A DNA stretch of 64,000 bases from Thamnaconus septentrionalis (taxonomy: Eukaryota; Chordata; Actinopteri; Tetraodontiformes; Monacanthidae), in assembly GCA_009823395.1 (NCBI GenBank), contig CM020513.1, positions 3,517,501 through 3,581,500 of the forward strand, in the 5' to 3' direction. Made by a program: the position numbers and the translations under genes. Shown here one piece after another: positions 45,490-64,000 of the stretch (position 1 is its first letter; each line of letters starts with the position of its first letter). The notes beneath the pieces are model-generated. The model was not told the DNA's origin and made no database searches. It was given only the letters and a program-made list of their open reading frames with translations.

Positions 45490-46811
45490 GACGGCGACAA
45501 ACAACGACCTGAGATGTTGGTCCCTAAGTTCCACCTGTCACATCCCGCTGCTGTTTTCAGGCCACATTTCCCTGCTGCACAATCCGGTGTAACAAAGAAA
45601 TGAGTCCCGCTCTGTTACAAGTGTTCCGCAATGACTGAGCGCGAGATTAGATTTAAAGATTAAAATATATTGGCATTTTGATTTTTCAATTTTCGGACAT
45701 GTTGAGATTTTGCATTCTACCACTCCGTCTCATGCTCGTTCTAAGCTATTTTAGGATGGTCATTTGAGTGAATTTCGGGCTGATTAAAGTATTTTTGGAA
45801 TAAATAAATAAAAATGTCCCAGCCAAAAAAAAAAAAAAAAAAAGTGTTGTAGATTTTGAATTTTGCATTCTTCCACTCCGTCTCATGCTAACCTAGGGCC
45901 TACAGTTCACACACAACAACAAATACAATAATTTGTAAGTGATTTGCTTACGCATATGATGAATGAGACCTCTTTCGGTACATATTTTACCCATGAAACA
46001 TGTTTGGCAAATCACATTTGTCACACTGGTCCAGACTGGTGAAACGTTTCACAAACAGGAGAAAAGAACACAGAAAGCTCTACAGCCCCACCGACAAAAA
46101 CAAAAGCAGCCACCCAGGTCCATGTGAGTGTTTTCCAGCTATCACTCGTTTGTCTCATGAGGGCCCCAGACTCATACCGTAACGCAGCAGAAAGCTTACT
46201 GAGGGGTTTCCTGCTTACAACGGCAATGGCATCAACAGCAGGCTTCGGCAGAGGTCGGAAGGGGTCGACGGGCCACAGCAGTCTCAGTCCCTTCAATGCT
46301 GCTTGCAGCTTTATTTATATTTTTTGTGTATCTGCACCGTTCTTTCTATTTTAACTAATTCAATTCCCTTTTATATTATGGTGGATTTGAACATATTACC
46401 TTTTTGTACATTTAGCTTTTCCAACAGTGAAGCAGCATCACTGTTTTAGCAGTTGTTGGCATATTTATTGATATTTGTGAGTTAAGTTATTTCTGCACAT
46501 TAGAAGGAATTTTTTACTCAGGTGTAAGTAAGAAGACATTCTTGTAAATATCAGCAATTGTTTTGTTTCATCACATGATGGCGGTGTTGGCTTGTGCAAA
46601 ACTGATTTGGAGAACAAGCGCAACATAAAGTGATGAATAACCCTTCATTACAAATTTTGTCTATAAAATATGTACAGCAAAAGAATGCAACATTTCACAG
46701 GTTTGACTTGACTCTTCAAGAGGAAGTGGCTAAATAAAATATAATTTTTATAATATAATTTTAAAATACTTTCAAAATATCTCAAAGAGCAAACTTCTTG
46801 TAAATTTTCAT
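45490..46811. other. adal-csk intergenic region
   Basis: The adal promoter must lie just above 45,490, but I see no TATA box or clear element. The rest is A/T-rich with an A-run (about 45,822-45,843). Two sister phrases around CACTCCGTCTCATGCT (about 45,721 and 45,877) show a short local duplication. No exon is recognisable. Confidence 0.5.
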
Positions 46812-47154
46812 TTTATTTTTACAAACATGTTTTTGGGCATACCCCAAGATTCAGAAAAATAAAAATTGTCACATCATACAAAAACCCTCGACAATCTGTT
46901 AAGTGGAATGATGATGATGATTTCCTCACTGAATTAAGTGGTGCTTCAGCGTCAGCTGCAGTTTGTGCTTAATTCGGAGTCGAATAGTGATAAAGCTGAA
47001 CAAAACTATTCGGAAATAATCATATTTATAAAAAAAAAAAAAAAAAGCTGTTACACCTTTAAATAATTCACAATTCACACAAAATGACGGACCAAAAACT
47101 ATCAAAAACAAGATAGTGTAGAATTGAATTCCCATTTTGAAAATCTATTTTATT
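46812..47154 (-). terminator. csk: csk 3' UTR with two candidate polyadenylation signals
   Basis: On the minus strand AATAAA occurs at 47,149-47,154 and again at 46,812-46,817, giving 3' UTRs of about 0.45 or 0.8 kb. Which is used cannot be told from sequence. Confidence 0.5.
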
Positions 47155-47581
47155 TACTTTTTCCTCAGACGTACTGGATTCAGTCGATTTAGTCAAATGG
47201 TTTAACCATTAAAGGCTTGTAAAAAGTAAACAATGTCACCATGGTGGCAGATGTAATACAGCAGAGTGAGGAAAACATAAATACACTGTAAATATTATTA
47301 TGAAAAACAGGTCAAGGCACTGTGATCCCAGGAGAGATACTGATATGACAGTTAATCATTCACTCTTGACAACTGAGCGCAAAGCAGCTCAACAGCCCAA
47401 CAGCACAGCTGGCACAGTCAGTATGACATACTGCAGTCTGGAAAGGATGACACTGATTTTTTTTTGATTTTTTTTTTTCCTTTGTGGTCTCAGGTCTTAT
47501 CAAGTCTTATCATCTATGACCCGGTGGGTCAAAATGAGGACAGGAAGTCAGTCTCTGTCTAAGCTCCCTTATTTTTTTCCA

Positions 47582-53869
<6,288 letters not shown>

Positions 53870-53956
53870 GGTTAAGGCCGCTCGGTCCTCTCACAGGAGA
53901 AGCGTCACCACTGCTATCATTAGAGCTGCCGCACGCACGTACACACGTGCACACAC
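53870..53956 (-). other. csk: csk 5' UTR part of first coding exon
   Basis: An acceptor (TTTGCAG|GTGTG, minus strand) at 53,957 places 87 nt of untranslated leader before the ATG in this exon. The leader has no upstream in-frame start that would extend the protein. Confidence 0.6.
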
Positions 53957-55128
53957 CTGCAAATAGAAGCCCACATCAGTCAGAGAGGGCACTCGCCGGC
54001 CGACACACAGAATCACTTCACCGTCAGGAAGTCAGTGAGTGTGTGTGTGGAATGTGTGTTTTTTTTTCTTCTCACACCGCGCGCGACTGAGTCAGTTATT
54101 AGACGCACCCGGAGAGAGAGTAAGTGTCAGATCAGACCACGGTGGTAAAAATAACCCCTCGCTGCTGCAAAAAGCAGAACTGACAATTGTGCTTTTTTTA
54201 AAGTCGCGCTTTCACAACTGAGGCAGAATGTTTCCATGACGCAGGGCGCTAGTGAGTACATTCAAAAGAGTCAACAGACCGGCAACTCTGTCTCAGAAGA
54301 AACGGATATGCTGAGTCCAGTGCTTTGGAGGAGGAGAAAAAAAAACAAAAAGAAAACGACCTGATGGCTCTTTTTGCATTCTCTGGATTGTTTCATCCAA
54401 ATATGGGGGGGAAAACTCTTCTGCTAAACCTTGGGTGAGTGCACTCTGCAGAAAATAACACGGCTCTCTTAAACATTGGAATGCAAACTTGCGGCGAGAT
54501 CAGAAAAAAAAAAAGGGGCCGTCACAGTCACTCATAGACACAGCGCTCCTACTGGCACATGAAAGCTGTTTTTTTTTTTTTTTGGGTGATGCAGCTCAAA
54601 TGTTGCCCTGCGGATGAAGTGGCCTTCAACATCCCAGTGCAGCCCCTCTTCAACCCCACCTCCGCCCTGCATCCCAGTGCGATCCCACTTCCTCTTGTCA
54701 TCAGTTCCCATGCAGATGCAGCTCCAGCGGTCAGAGTTCAGGGAAAATCCTGCTTCCAGTGGATCTGTCGTTTAACACGAGGTCACTCACGTCCTCCGAC
54801 ACGGACGTCCTGTATCGGAGTTCACACTGAAAACTCTCGACCCAGGGGTGGCAACAGAAAGACAGGTCTGTCCAAAACTCAACTCTTTTACTCTGCTTCA
54901 TTATGTAACAGGCTAACATCTATGTAACTATGAAAGGTGTGACCCAGACAGGATGTGGCAGTAACCGTCCAGCCCTCAGAGGAGCGTCGCAGCTGCAAGC
55001 GTGTTTCTGAGGAGCAAACCAGATCGGAACATGTTTCCCACGGCCAACGTCCCCCAAGGACCACCCTTCGCTGCCTGCATCATCCCACAACCAGCTCTCA
55101 GCAACACTTTACAATATGTGAAGGATGA

Positions 55129-55259
55129 TAGATTAGATTAGATTAGAAACTTTATTTGTCATTTCAACACATGTAAAAAACATGAGGTGGAACGAAATTA
55201 GACACTCTGGTCCCGGTGCAGCCAAGTGTACAAAAAAAAAAAAAAAAAAATGATGATAG

Positions 55260-55316
<57 letters not shown>
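55129..55316. repeat. LINE 3'-tail fragment plus A-run and (ATC)n
   Basis: (GATTA)n followed by AGAAACTTTATTTGTCATTT and AACGAAATTAGACACTCTGG-type wording is a very common fish LINE 3' end (55,129-55,233). It is followed by a 19-nt A-run and about 18 ATC triplets (55,260-55,316). Confidence 0.65.
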
Positions 55317-55715
55317 CTGAGAGTCCTACACTGACTCGTTCAGTTCACCCCTACATTGCATTCTGGGTTTTGACTTCAACGTTATGAATAATCTCATATA
55401 AATGCTGTGTTTATCGAAAGTTCCCTGAAGGTTCTAAAGTGAGCAAACACTAAAACATTTTGGTTTTATCGACAATTCACGGATGTTCTGACCACTCAAT
55501 TGTTCCAGGCTCCAGGACCAGAGACGTAGAGCTACTCATGCATTTCAACTGGACCATTCACAGGCCCCTCATACAGGCTCTCTGCTTAAGCATTGAATAT
55601 CTACATTTTGCACGACTTTGCCAACTTTATGCTACTTTAGTTAGTAGTTAGTCTATATAACTCCAATGGAATATACATATACATGTGTGTGTATATATAT
55701 ATATGGAATACATAC

Positions 55716-55888
<173 letters not shown>

Positions 55889-57234
55889 GGCTGGAGCCTC
55901 TGTATGAACTCCAACCAAATGAAGGAAGTCACACAAGGTTTTTTTCTTTTTTTTAGAAATACAGTGAAGTTTTCCTCGTCCATCAGTTGGAGCTGATTAC
56001 ATCCAGCCAAAGTCCTCCTTGATAGAGCAAAATGATCTCACCCCACAAATGGAGAAAAAAAGATTACCGGCGCCAAGACTGTAACACAGGCATGGTCATA
56101 ATTGATGTCTTTATGGACAGTGAATGCATCGCAGCAGCAGCAGTGGCAGCAGCCTGAATGGGACTCACGCTGTTATTGTGTCACTCGCCACATCCGGCCA
56201 CTTTGACAGGAACAGCGCTGCTCGTTTCGACATGCAGACAAGGAAGTCATTGTGGGTCAGATGTTTTTTTTTTGGTTTTTTTTTCCATTTTTTGAAACTC
56301 ATCTGCCAGCCAGCATCAGTTCCCGTCCCAGTCCTCAACACACCCTCCCTCCCACTTCCTTACTCATTAATTAACAGGCTGGACTTGCGTCTAACAGTCC
56401 AGTGAATTCTGCTATGGCAGAGACCAGTTGTGTCAGAATGAAGCAGTCCATTAATAGCTGTGTCAATGGCCACTGAAGGCAACAGGAAGTCAGTGCATGG
56501 TGACTGAGTGCGACAAGTAACCAAGCAGCAATGGTGTTGTTGCGCTTCTGTGCTAACGCGGTAGATTTCTATCGTTTTCTCCGGCTTTCATAGTCGCCCA
56601 TGTTGTCTGAGGAAAAAAAGAAAAAACACACACAGTGGTTGAGCAGCGTGCGACTGCGTTAGCCTCGTCTGTGGGTCTGTCTGAGCTGCAGAGGAAAACC
56701 GTGGCAACCGAAGCAAGACAGGACAAGAATTCAAAAACATTGTCTTTGGTCTGGTTGGAGTCTGCCACTCCCTCGTCTACCTGGGGGCAGAAAAATGTCG
56801 ACGATATCACGACGAGCTGCGCACAGCGGCCGCGGGAGATGACACAGTATTGTCGCTTGTTTTTTTCAATCCGCCAATAATTCTGACAACAAAAGTTAAT
56901 GTGTAACGGACGCCACGTCTTTGCCCCACTAAGAAGGTTTACCGTTTTACGACTGAGCAACCCGTGCGGACTCTTGTGAGCTTCTCCTCTAGTCAGCACA
57001 GGTCACCTGCCTCCTCATTCCTCACCCACCACTGGCCGTGCGGCTGGCTTCTTCTACGCTGCTGCTGCTGCAGCAGCTGCAGTGGGTTAGCGGCAGGTTA
57101 GCCGACACTCTTCCCGCGCTATGAGATCAGACACAACCACAACCCAGCACATGCAGAGGTAAGAAACGTGCAAACAACAATGCCAAAGGCTGCCCAAGCC
57201 TGGTTGGATGGAGCCTGCAGATGTTGTGAAGGAA

Positions 57235-57236
<2 letters not shown>

Positions 57237-57266
<30 letters not shown>
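57237..57266. repeat. (GT)n microsatellite
   Basis: Fifteen GT units in csk intron 1. Confidence 0.92.
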
Positions 57267-57267
<1 letters not shown>

Positions 57268-57626
57268 AAAGGGACAGCATCTGCATTCTGTCTACAAGCC
57301 ATCACCGAGTCAGTTAAAGGTGAAAATACAACTGCCCACCAAATCCTTTCACCAAAATAAAAAAAATCTGAACTGTGTATGTCTATAATAAACATATATT
57401 TTAGCAATGTAAGAAGGGGAGATGTATATATATTTTTTTTTTTTGGTAAACGTGAGATAACTGGAGGCGGCTTTGGCAGCGGAAAACCCCTTCAGTTTTT
57501 TGCACTCCCACCCAAACCTCAGGAGGATCACAGAAAACAGTTGCAACGGGGTGAAGCTGCCTAAATGGCATCATGCAAAGGAAAAGGCACTTCCGTGTGC
57601 CAGCGCTGTGAAGGGACACTTCCTTG

Positions 57627-57627
<1 letters not shown>

Positions 57628-57671
<44 letters not shown>
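57628..57671. repeat. (TG)n microsatellite
   Basis: About 22 TG units in csk intron 1, 45 nt from a CTG array. Confidence 0.95.
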
Positions 57672-57672
<1 letters not shown>

Positions 57673-57713
57673 ACTACTGATGCAACTGTGCATGACAGAC
57701 ACATCACAGGGCT

Positions 57714-57718
57714 GCTAC

Positions 57719-57751
<33 letters not shown>

Positions 57752-57766
57752 TTCTGCTTCTGCTGC
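57714..57766. repeat. (CTG)n/(CTT) array in csk intron 1
   Basis: About 14 CTG triplets broken by CTT and CTA (CAG on the csk sense strand), directly after a TG microsatellite. It is non-coding; leucine or alanine frames are artefacts. Confidence 0.92.
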
Positions 57767-58453
57767 GGTTTCACAAGCTCCCTCCTTCACCTTATTCATC
57801 ATTCGCCTCAGTCCCGACACACCCACACACCAGAGGATCCTGTTCTGGGGGAGCACGCTGCCTCTGCAGGCCTGACCCAGCTCCACACTCTGGAGGGGGC
57901 AGGGGGGAGGGCTTGTTGTTGTTGTTGTTGTTGTTTTTGTTTTCTTTTGTTGTCAGACATTTGTGACCTTTGAGGGAATTCCTGTCCCAGCTTTGGTGCG
58001 CCAGAACCCTGAAATAGACCTGAGAGATCCTCAGTTCCTTCTCACTCATCGCCGTTTCTCCCACTGAACCCCATCTTGTTTTTGTTTTTTGTTTTTGTTT
58101 TTTCACACGCTTTACTATGTCTGACATTCCTGCTGCTGGAACGTCAGCGATCAGAAATGCAATTAAGGATCCATAATGCCTGCTGGCCATCAGCACTGGC
58201 CAGTTCTTATCTGCATCATTAGCCGGTGCAGAGAGCAGCATGAGCCACACACGGAATGTCAGAGGAAGTGGCGAGAGCTTGAAGGAGGATGTGAGGCCAC
58301 AGTAGTTTTTGCTGTAAGACTAATTGGGCTGCAGTCATTATTTTTATTTTTAACAAGGGGAAGTACCTTTTCCACGGCACACACAAAACAATCAAATCTA
58401 CTAGACAATAAACTTGAGTATAATGAGTAGAGTTGTCAACCCCAACAACAATA

Positions 58454-58457
<4 letters not shown>

Positions 58458-58486
<29 letters not shown>
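58458..58486. repeat. (CA)n microsatellite
   Basis: About 14 CA units close to the inferred csk first exon. Confidence 0.9.
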
Positions 58487-58488
<2 letters not shown>

Positions 58489-58585
58489 CCTGAGATCGAC
58501 AAGGTAGACCAGTCCAATAAACCTGGACACTTTTCACAATCCTATGTAAGTTTACAATAACAATAATAAGAATGAAAAATCTTAC

Positions 58586-59060
58586 CTGTCTGCAGGCGAG
58601 GGAAGAGACTTTAACAAGAGGAGAAGGCAGCCAAACAGCGGCGAGACTCCCGTTCACAGAAAAACACAACAAGCCCGAGGTTGGCTGTCGAGGCGATGAG
58701 GAGGAAGTAGAAGAATGTTGAGGTGACGCCGAACCCTAAAAGTCCAAAAGTAGCTCTGTGAGATCAGTTGCGACTCTTGTTGCTGCGTCTCCTGTCAACA
58801 TCACTTTGGAAGAAAAAAGTCTTACATAATAGAGGGAGGGAGAAGGGGGAAAAAAAAACATTAAACCATCCACTGGCGTAGGTTATCCAAAAAGGTGAGG
58901 TTATAAATTAGCCAGAGAGGCTCAATGACTTCACACGGTAGAAATGCTAGAAACGGAATCGGGACTAAATTCCGCTGTGCTCGCTGCAGTCCCGTCGCCG
59001 TGTCTGTCTGTCACACTTTCAAGTTTCTTTGCCCCACCTTGGTACAACGCGCATGCGCCG
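58586..59060 (-). promoter_or_regulatory. csk: csk non-coding first exon and promoter
   Basis: A donor (GACAG|GTAAGA, minus strand) at 58,586 ends a leader without a long open frame. Upstream, GCGCATGCGC (59,049-59,058) is a full NRF1-type palindrome next to a TGACG half-CRE, in CpG-rich DNA, as expected for a housekeeping promoter. A possible acceptor near 58,736 means the leader may be split in two. The transcription start is not fixed. Confidence 0.5.
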
Positions 59061-59924
59061 TGACGATCAACTCTTCCTGCTTAAAAAAAATAAAATGAAC
59101 ACCCGTTTTGTTTTGAGTCAAGTTGGGGAAGTATTTTTTCATCAGCATATATGAAACAAAGTATTTAAAAAAACAAAATAAAACAAAACAAAACAAAACA
59201 ACAACATAGCTTTTCATTAAACAGCAAACAATTTATTCTGTTTTTTTAACACAACGTCGAAAACTTCAGTCCCGCGACCGTGTTCTGATATTGTGTAAGA
59301 AATCCTTCACACACTAGACAGTCAAGCATCCAATTCATATTCACAAAGCATACGTTTCATAAACACAACTGTCATTAAAAGAATATTTGGGTTTGAAAAT
59401 GAAATATAGAATGGCAAGGTAGTCACGTGGCATTTGATACTTCACTACGTGGTTTACGTGATAGAATTTTGATCGGAACAGACCAAACGTAAGGAAGAGT
59501 CGCCTATAAAATACGTAACTATATCCCCGCCTGGTGGCCGAGAATGGACAACGGACCTTCCTGCTCTTGGCCCTGGGCTGCTTTCTTGAAGCTAGTCAGA
59601 TGTGGTCTCAACGTATCGTGGCAGAAGGATGGCCACATGAGAAACAAGACTCAAAATTTGTTTATATATATATATATATATTGCAAGAATGGCAACCCTG
59701 GCTTTGACGCACACACCCTCACATGGCCTAGTACAGAATCAGAAAGTGTGACTTGACCCGTCCCACCATCTGTCTGGCAATAAGAGGCCAGCTCGCTAAT
59801 CGCCACCATGTGTCCACAGTGGTAGAGGCACCAAAGACCAGGAGAGGATGTTGCTGAGGGCAGGAGGAGGGAAAGAGACACAGAATCACGCTTTAAGAAA
59901 AACATTTGATCATCAGTGAATGCT
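59061..59924. other. csk-edc3 intergenic region
   Basis: Between the csk promoter and the edc3 3' end. It contains a (AT)n run (59,661-59,681) and AAACA-type low-complexity sequence (about 59,165-59,200). I see no gene. Confidence 0.6.
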
Positions 59925-59930
59925 TTTATT
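59925..59930 (-). terminator. edc3: edc3 polyadenylation signal
   Basis: AATAAA on the minus strand, about 925 nt after the edc3 stop codon, would give a 3' UTR of about 0.95 kb. No better signal was noticed between the stop and here. Confidence 0.55.
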
Positions 59931-60854
59931 AAGCACCCTTTAACAAACTCCACTTTCCATCAGCCCCTTCAAGGGTTACTGGATTGTTACAATGATCCAT
60001 GATCCTGCACAGCCACAGCCGTACGTGTCCAACGTCTCCAACGGCAGAGTTGACATGATAGTGCCACAAGTTTTCAACATTGTAGATGCCTTTCTGGCTT
60101 TTCTCTCTAATCTGGAAAGAAAACAAAACAAAGCAAAAATATATCTATATCACTTGTTAACCTTTCTCTTGCTTGATTTTGTGCACCGTAACAAAGCCCT
60201 TAACATCACAGGCCCTTTAATCAGCACTTAAAAAAACTGGCATTACAATTCTCTACAGTAGCTGCCCAATAAACACTGCTTTAATTAGAGAAGTCAGCAA
60301 GACAACAGTAACAGTGGTGCAGTATGGAAGGCCTTGAGGAAAAAAAAAACAACTAGTGACAGAAACACCAGTACACATTTAGCCAGATTTTTGTCATCAA
60401 CACCGACGTATTAAGACCACACTTGTACGCATTACATGGTGGAGCTCATACACACTGCATGGCTTCGGAATGAGTTGTATCAAAAGTGACATCTAGATTG
60501 TCCTTTACTAATTAAACCCACTTTCAGTAAACATTAAACACTTGGCTTCAATTTGACACTTGTGCTTAAGGAGAAAAAAAAGATTTGTTCCACATATGCT
60601 GTGATATCTAAATTCACTGGTATCTAATGCTTCTAAATTTCTTCTACAACTGATGTGACTTTGAAGAACTAAGGAACCAAAACGACCGTCCTTCAGTTTT
60701 TGAGGATAAAGTCCAGTTCACATGTTGGTGGGTTAAAGAATTAGTGGATGAGCTGGTGAGCTGCTGAAATCACGGAAAAACACAGTAAGTCCCAGAAGAA
60801 GCGGTGATGGAGGAGAGAAGGTGTTGTTTTTTTCCCCCCCGTCGTCGAGTCCCG

Positions 60855-63242
60855 CTACGCTGAATGCAGAGGGATGACAAATTTGCAGCCAAACGGAGAA
60901 TGGTACTTGATTCCCACTTCCTGGAACACTTGGCGGGGGACACCGATGTCACACAGGTACACTCTGCCGGCCCCCTCAGCCAGGGAGAGGGGGAGGCAGA
61001 GCGACAGGGACCACTTGGCTTCCACCGCCTGGCGCTGTCCGCTGGTGGGAGGGTCCAAGCTGAGCACCGGCGCTCGATTCTGGTTGGCCCAGTCTGCAGC
61101 GGCCTGGTACCAAGGCTGATCCATCAGGAATGTGTTCTCGTGGCAATCGAGGCAGTTGATGATGAGGTCTACCGGGGTGTCTGGGAGGTCTGCCAGGACA
61201 TAGAGAAGGAATTAAACATTGCAAAGTGAACTGGACGGTGAGATGAAGAGCGACGGTTACACAAACAGCAAAACCTGAAACCAGGAGAATAACATCCTCA
61301 CCTTTGATACTTGACACCTGTTTGCCGCCAGTCTTGTTGAAAAGTGTGACCTCACTGGTGACCGCGTCGAGCATCTTCACGAAATTGGGAAGAAACAGGA
61401 TGACCTCGACCTCGTGATTGCCCAGGTGGCGGCCGCAGCTAATGCCCTGAGCCCCCTGCACGTGCGGGCCGCACAGCAGAGCCACTGTGGGGCGCTGGTG
61501 TAGGTTTTTGGGAGTAAATCTGCAAGAATGCAAAGAAGAAAAACCAAACAAACATCAATTTGTGTCATGCAAGAGTTAAGTGCAGCTAATACACACCCAG
61601 AAAAAATGAAATGTGAAACTATGCATAGAAAGTGAGGACGGCACAATATATTGTCCCTGCAATATCAACATATGAAATGAAACATGAAATATTCAAGACC
61701 AGGAACAGCTTTGTTACAGGTTTAATGTGTCTTTTGTTTATGTTTGTAGGAATGATAACATACATCATACACAGTCGAGGCCACCAAACAAAACAATTCA
61801 AGTTGTTCTAAAGCCATAAAGAGTATTTAGTGTTTACTTTATCTGTTAATTTAAGAACACAGTCAAGTCCTTTTCATACAAACTCGCTTGTCTTGCTAAA
61901 TCAGAGCAGCTCAGACCTGTCAACCATGTACTCATAAACTATCCCCTTCTTACCTGTTGGGACCGCCCAGTAATGTAAGTGCCATCTGACTGGCACACAC
62001 TCCAGTCATCTCCAGTCTCCGCTCCAGCGAGAGGCCGTGGCGCTCAGCCACTGATAGCAGACGCTTGTGGAGCTCATAGGATATGCTGGGAACCACGAGT
62101 CCCGAGTCTGTGCGACGAGAGGAACACGAGTTCACCACAAAGTCAACTTGAGATATTTCGTACGCAACACTGTTTGGTGACGTATGAGACCTACCAGTGC
62201 AGTATTCTTTGGCCCCGGGCTGCGGTACATTAATCCGTCGATAGACAATAGGTTTGGCCTCCAGAATGTTTTCGTCGTGGCGGTACCGTGACGGCGTCTG
62301 GTCTTGAGGGGTCCCGCGCGACCTGGCGCCGTTACGGCGCTCCGACGTGTCAATTTCTGAGAAAACCGCCGCTTTATCAAACAGAGCCAGGTTCCCTTCA
62401 AAATCAAAGTCCGTGTCCAGGCCGTCATCCATGCCATCCCCAAAACACTCGTCGTCCCGGTGCTTCATTTGACCGTTCTTCACACCGTTCTTCTTGGGTG
62501 TCACTTGGTTCACTCCTTTACTGCTGGATGACCCTGTTCGTGTGAAACACAAAGATTATTTATTTCTTGACAGTGACAATGCAGACAAAGTTACAGGCTA
62601 TGGTATGAAACATTCACTCACTCACACTCCTGCACAATATACATCAATTAAGATGATAATAATGCTATAATATAAAAATCTAATAATAATAATAATGAAG
62701 ATAATCAAGACCATACCATACAACATACTTCTCTATATGAGCAACGCTGCAATGGACTTACAGGAGTTGTGTCTTCTTCTGAATGCTTTGGGCTGGCCAG
62801 GTACATCCAGGTGGCGCTCCCCATAGCTTTTGGAGCAGTGCTGAGGAGAGTTGACCTTCTCCACACACCTGGGGTCACCTCTGGGGACTGCAACCGGAGC
62901 GCTGCTCACCTTCATGGAAGATGAGGAGCCGTTCCTGGCGTTACCGTTTCTGATGTCCAGAATCTTTAGTTCCTTTATGTCCATGGCACTGTGGACACAA
63001 GGATGACTTGCTGTAAGTTACTTGCTGGCATCAACAGGATCACCCAATTAAATTCGATTACAGCAGTCTCCGTGTTACCTGAATGTGACCTCGGGAACTG
63101 GGCACTTGATGCCATTGTGGAAGGGTTGCCGTAAAGAAATTGTTTGACTGGACTGGTCCACTGAAGCCACTTCTCCCTGATAGACTCCCAGTGTTGGCCC
63201 GCAGTTAATCGACACCAAACTACCCAACCAGTCCGCAGCCAT
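60855..63242 (-). CDS. edc3: Enhancer of mRNA-decapping protein 3
   Basis: EDC3 is a P-body scaffold that binds DCP2 and DDX6 and promotes mRNA decapping. Coding exons on the minus strand: 63,242-63,079; 62,988-62,762; 62,533-62,195; 62,107-61,954; 61,519-61,302; 61,189-60,855. Total 1,437 nt, 478 aa (human 508). An N-terminal divergent LSm domain (MAADWLGSLVSINCG..., about 1-65) is followed by a short disordered linker, the FDF motif (DTDFDFEGN, 173-175) that contacts DDX6, and a C-terminal YjeF-N dimerisation domain with the conserved VALLCGPHVQGAQGISCGRH and the end GCKFVIPLHSA. The shortfall against human lies in the linker between LSm and FDF. The 87-nt intron at 62,108-62,194 is in frame and stop-free. 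Confidence 0.96.
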
Positions 63243-63472
63243 GCCTGAAAACACGGTACACAGACAGTTGAAGTCGCTATCGTCGGCCGAAGAACAAAGT
63301 CCCCATTTGTTCAAAAACTTTCTTGGACAACAAGAACAACAACAAAGCCACCGACTTTGCGACAGATGACTAACGTCAAAGTCGGCCTGTTACCTAAGAT
63401 AGCATAGCATCCCGAGCGCTAAACTCCAGAGCGCCTCGGGCTGTTTTATTGGTCGGAGTTAGTGTGTCGTAC

Positions 63473-63615
63473 CTTTTCGCTATCGATGCGAACAAAATCC
63501 CACAGGAGCGAATGGAGAGAGCGACAAATTCAATTCAGGCAGAAGGTATTTTTCTCCTCTATACAATCAGCTCTAACGATCAGCTAAGCTGCGCTAGCTA
63601 CTGACTTCCGGATGA
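63473..63615 (-). promoter_or_regulatory. edc3: edc3 non-coding first exon and ETS-site promoter
   Basis: A donor (AAAAG|GTACGA, minus strand) at 63,473 pairs with the acceptor TTTTCAG|GCATGG at 63,245, two bases before the ATG. Just upstream, CCGGAAGT (minus strand, 63,604-63,611) and a second TTCCGG about 20 nt further are ETS/GABP-type sites common at TATA-less promoters. The 5' end of the exon is approximate. Confidence 0.55.
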
Positions 63616-64000
63616 CAAATGCCGGTTTCCGGATTATATCTTTTCCCCTTCAAAATAAGAGACCGCCAGTCATTTAAACGTCTGAAATGCGTATCTAAAA
63701 TATAATAACTCTCAGACGAAATCCCTGAACAATAAAACATTTACCAAACGTCCAACTTTAAATAGCGATGTTATAGCATTATGTAAACACCAGGGGGCGG
63801 TAAAATGCAGTGGTCTTGTATTTAAATTGCAGTGGGTTTGCATTTACATGTGTGATAGTTTCAGTGCTGGCTCAAAGCAGAAACTGGTTCCCTAATATTT
63901 ATTATCTTCTCACAATCTTTGTTGTTATGTGGGCAACAGAAAATACCTGCAGCAGAAAACAGCAGTCTGTAAAAAAGAGCGGTGAGTAGAAAGAAGGAAC
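63616..64000. other. Sequence upstream of edc3
   Basis: A/T-rich DNA with no recognisable exon, repeat or motif; a neighbouring gene would have to begin beyond the window. Confidence 0.5.

Noticed and set aside
56553..56999. 148-residue minus-strand frame upstream of csk
   Set aside because: No homology seen; at most it contains a non-coding alternative csk exon.
57473..57973. Cysteine- or leucine-rich frames near the CTG and TG arrays
   Set aside because: Repeat-driven; they lie in csk intron 1 with no splice or family support.

Overview
The window is vertebrate genomic DNA and almost certainly from a teleost fish. It carries six intron-containing genes whose encoded proteins read as LMO2, CAPRIN1, NAT10, ADAL, CSK and EDC3. 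Most introns are only 75-140 nt, CA/TG microsatellites are abundant, and there are Tc1-like, hAT-like and LINE remnants typical of fish. All exon borders given here were worked out by hand from splice signals and reading phase. Every gene model closes to a whole number of codons, except NAT10, which has one surplus base in its first coding exon.

Layout: 1-16,290 is gene-free 3' flank of lmo2, with microsatellites, a tRNA-derived SINE, dispersed repeats and one strong hairpin. lmo2 lies on the minus strand (16,863-19,085, three coding exons, 160 aa). An intergenic stretch of about 4.7 kb separates it from the divergent caprin1 on the plus strand (coding 25,685-30,711, 17 coding exons, 698 aa). 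nat10 follows in tandem (plus, 32,771-41,401, 28 coding exons, about 1035 aa) and converges on adal (minus, 41,664-45,489, ten coding exons, 348 aa). csk (minus, 47,582-53,869, 12 coding exons, 451 aa, with a non-coding first exon near 58.6-59.0 kb) and edc3 (minus, 60,855-63,242, six coding exons, 478 aa) close the window.

The genes do not form a pathway. Two are linked to cytoplasmic mRNA granules (CAPRIN1 in stress granules, EDC3 in P-bodies), NAT10 makes ac4C in RNA, ADAL deaminates N6-methyl-AMP, CSK restrains Src kinases and LMO2 is a haematopoietic LIM adaptor. LMO2-CAPRIN1-NAT10 is the gene order of human 11p13, whereas ADAL, CSK and EDC3 are human chromosome 15 genes, so the window holds a junction between two ancestral blocks.

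The points most worth a second look are: the one-base surplus in nat10 exon 2; a 1,188-nt, almost pure pyrimidine nat10 intron that is a multiple of three and free of in-frame stops; a U12-type intron in nat10; four GC-AG introns across three neighbouring genes; a stop-free 81-nt caprin1 intron that splits the G3BP-binding motif; and an 80-nt hairpin at 3,818-3,897. I found no sign of a wholly new multi-gene system.
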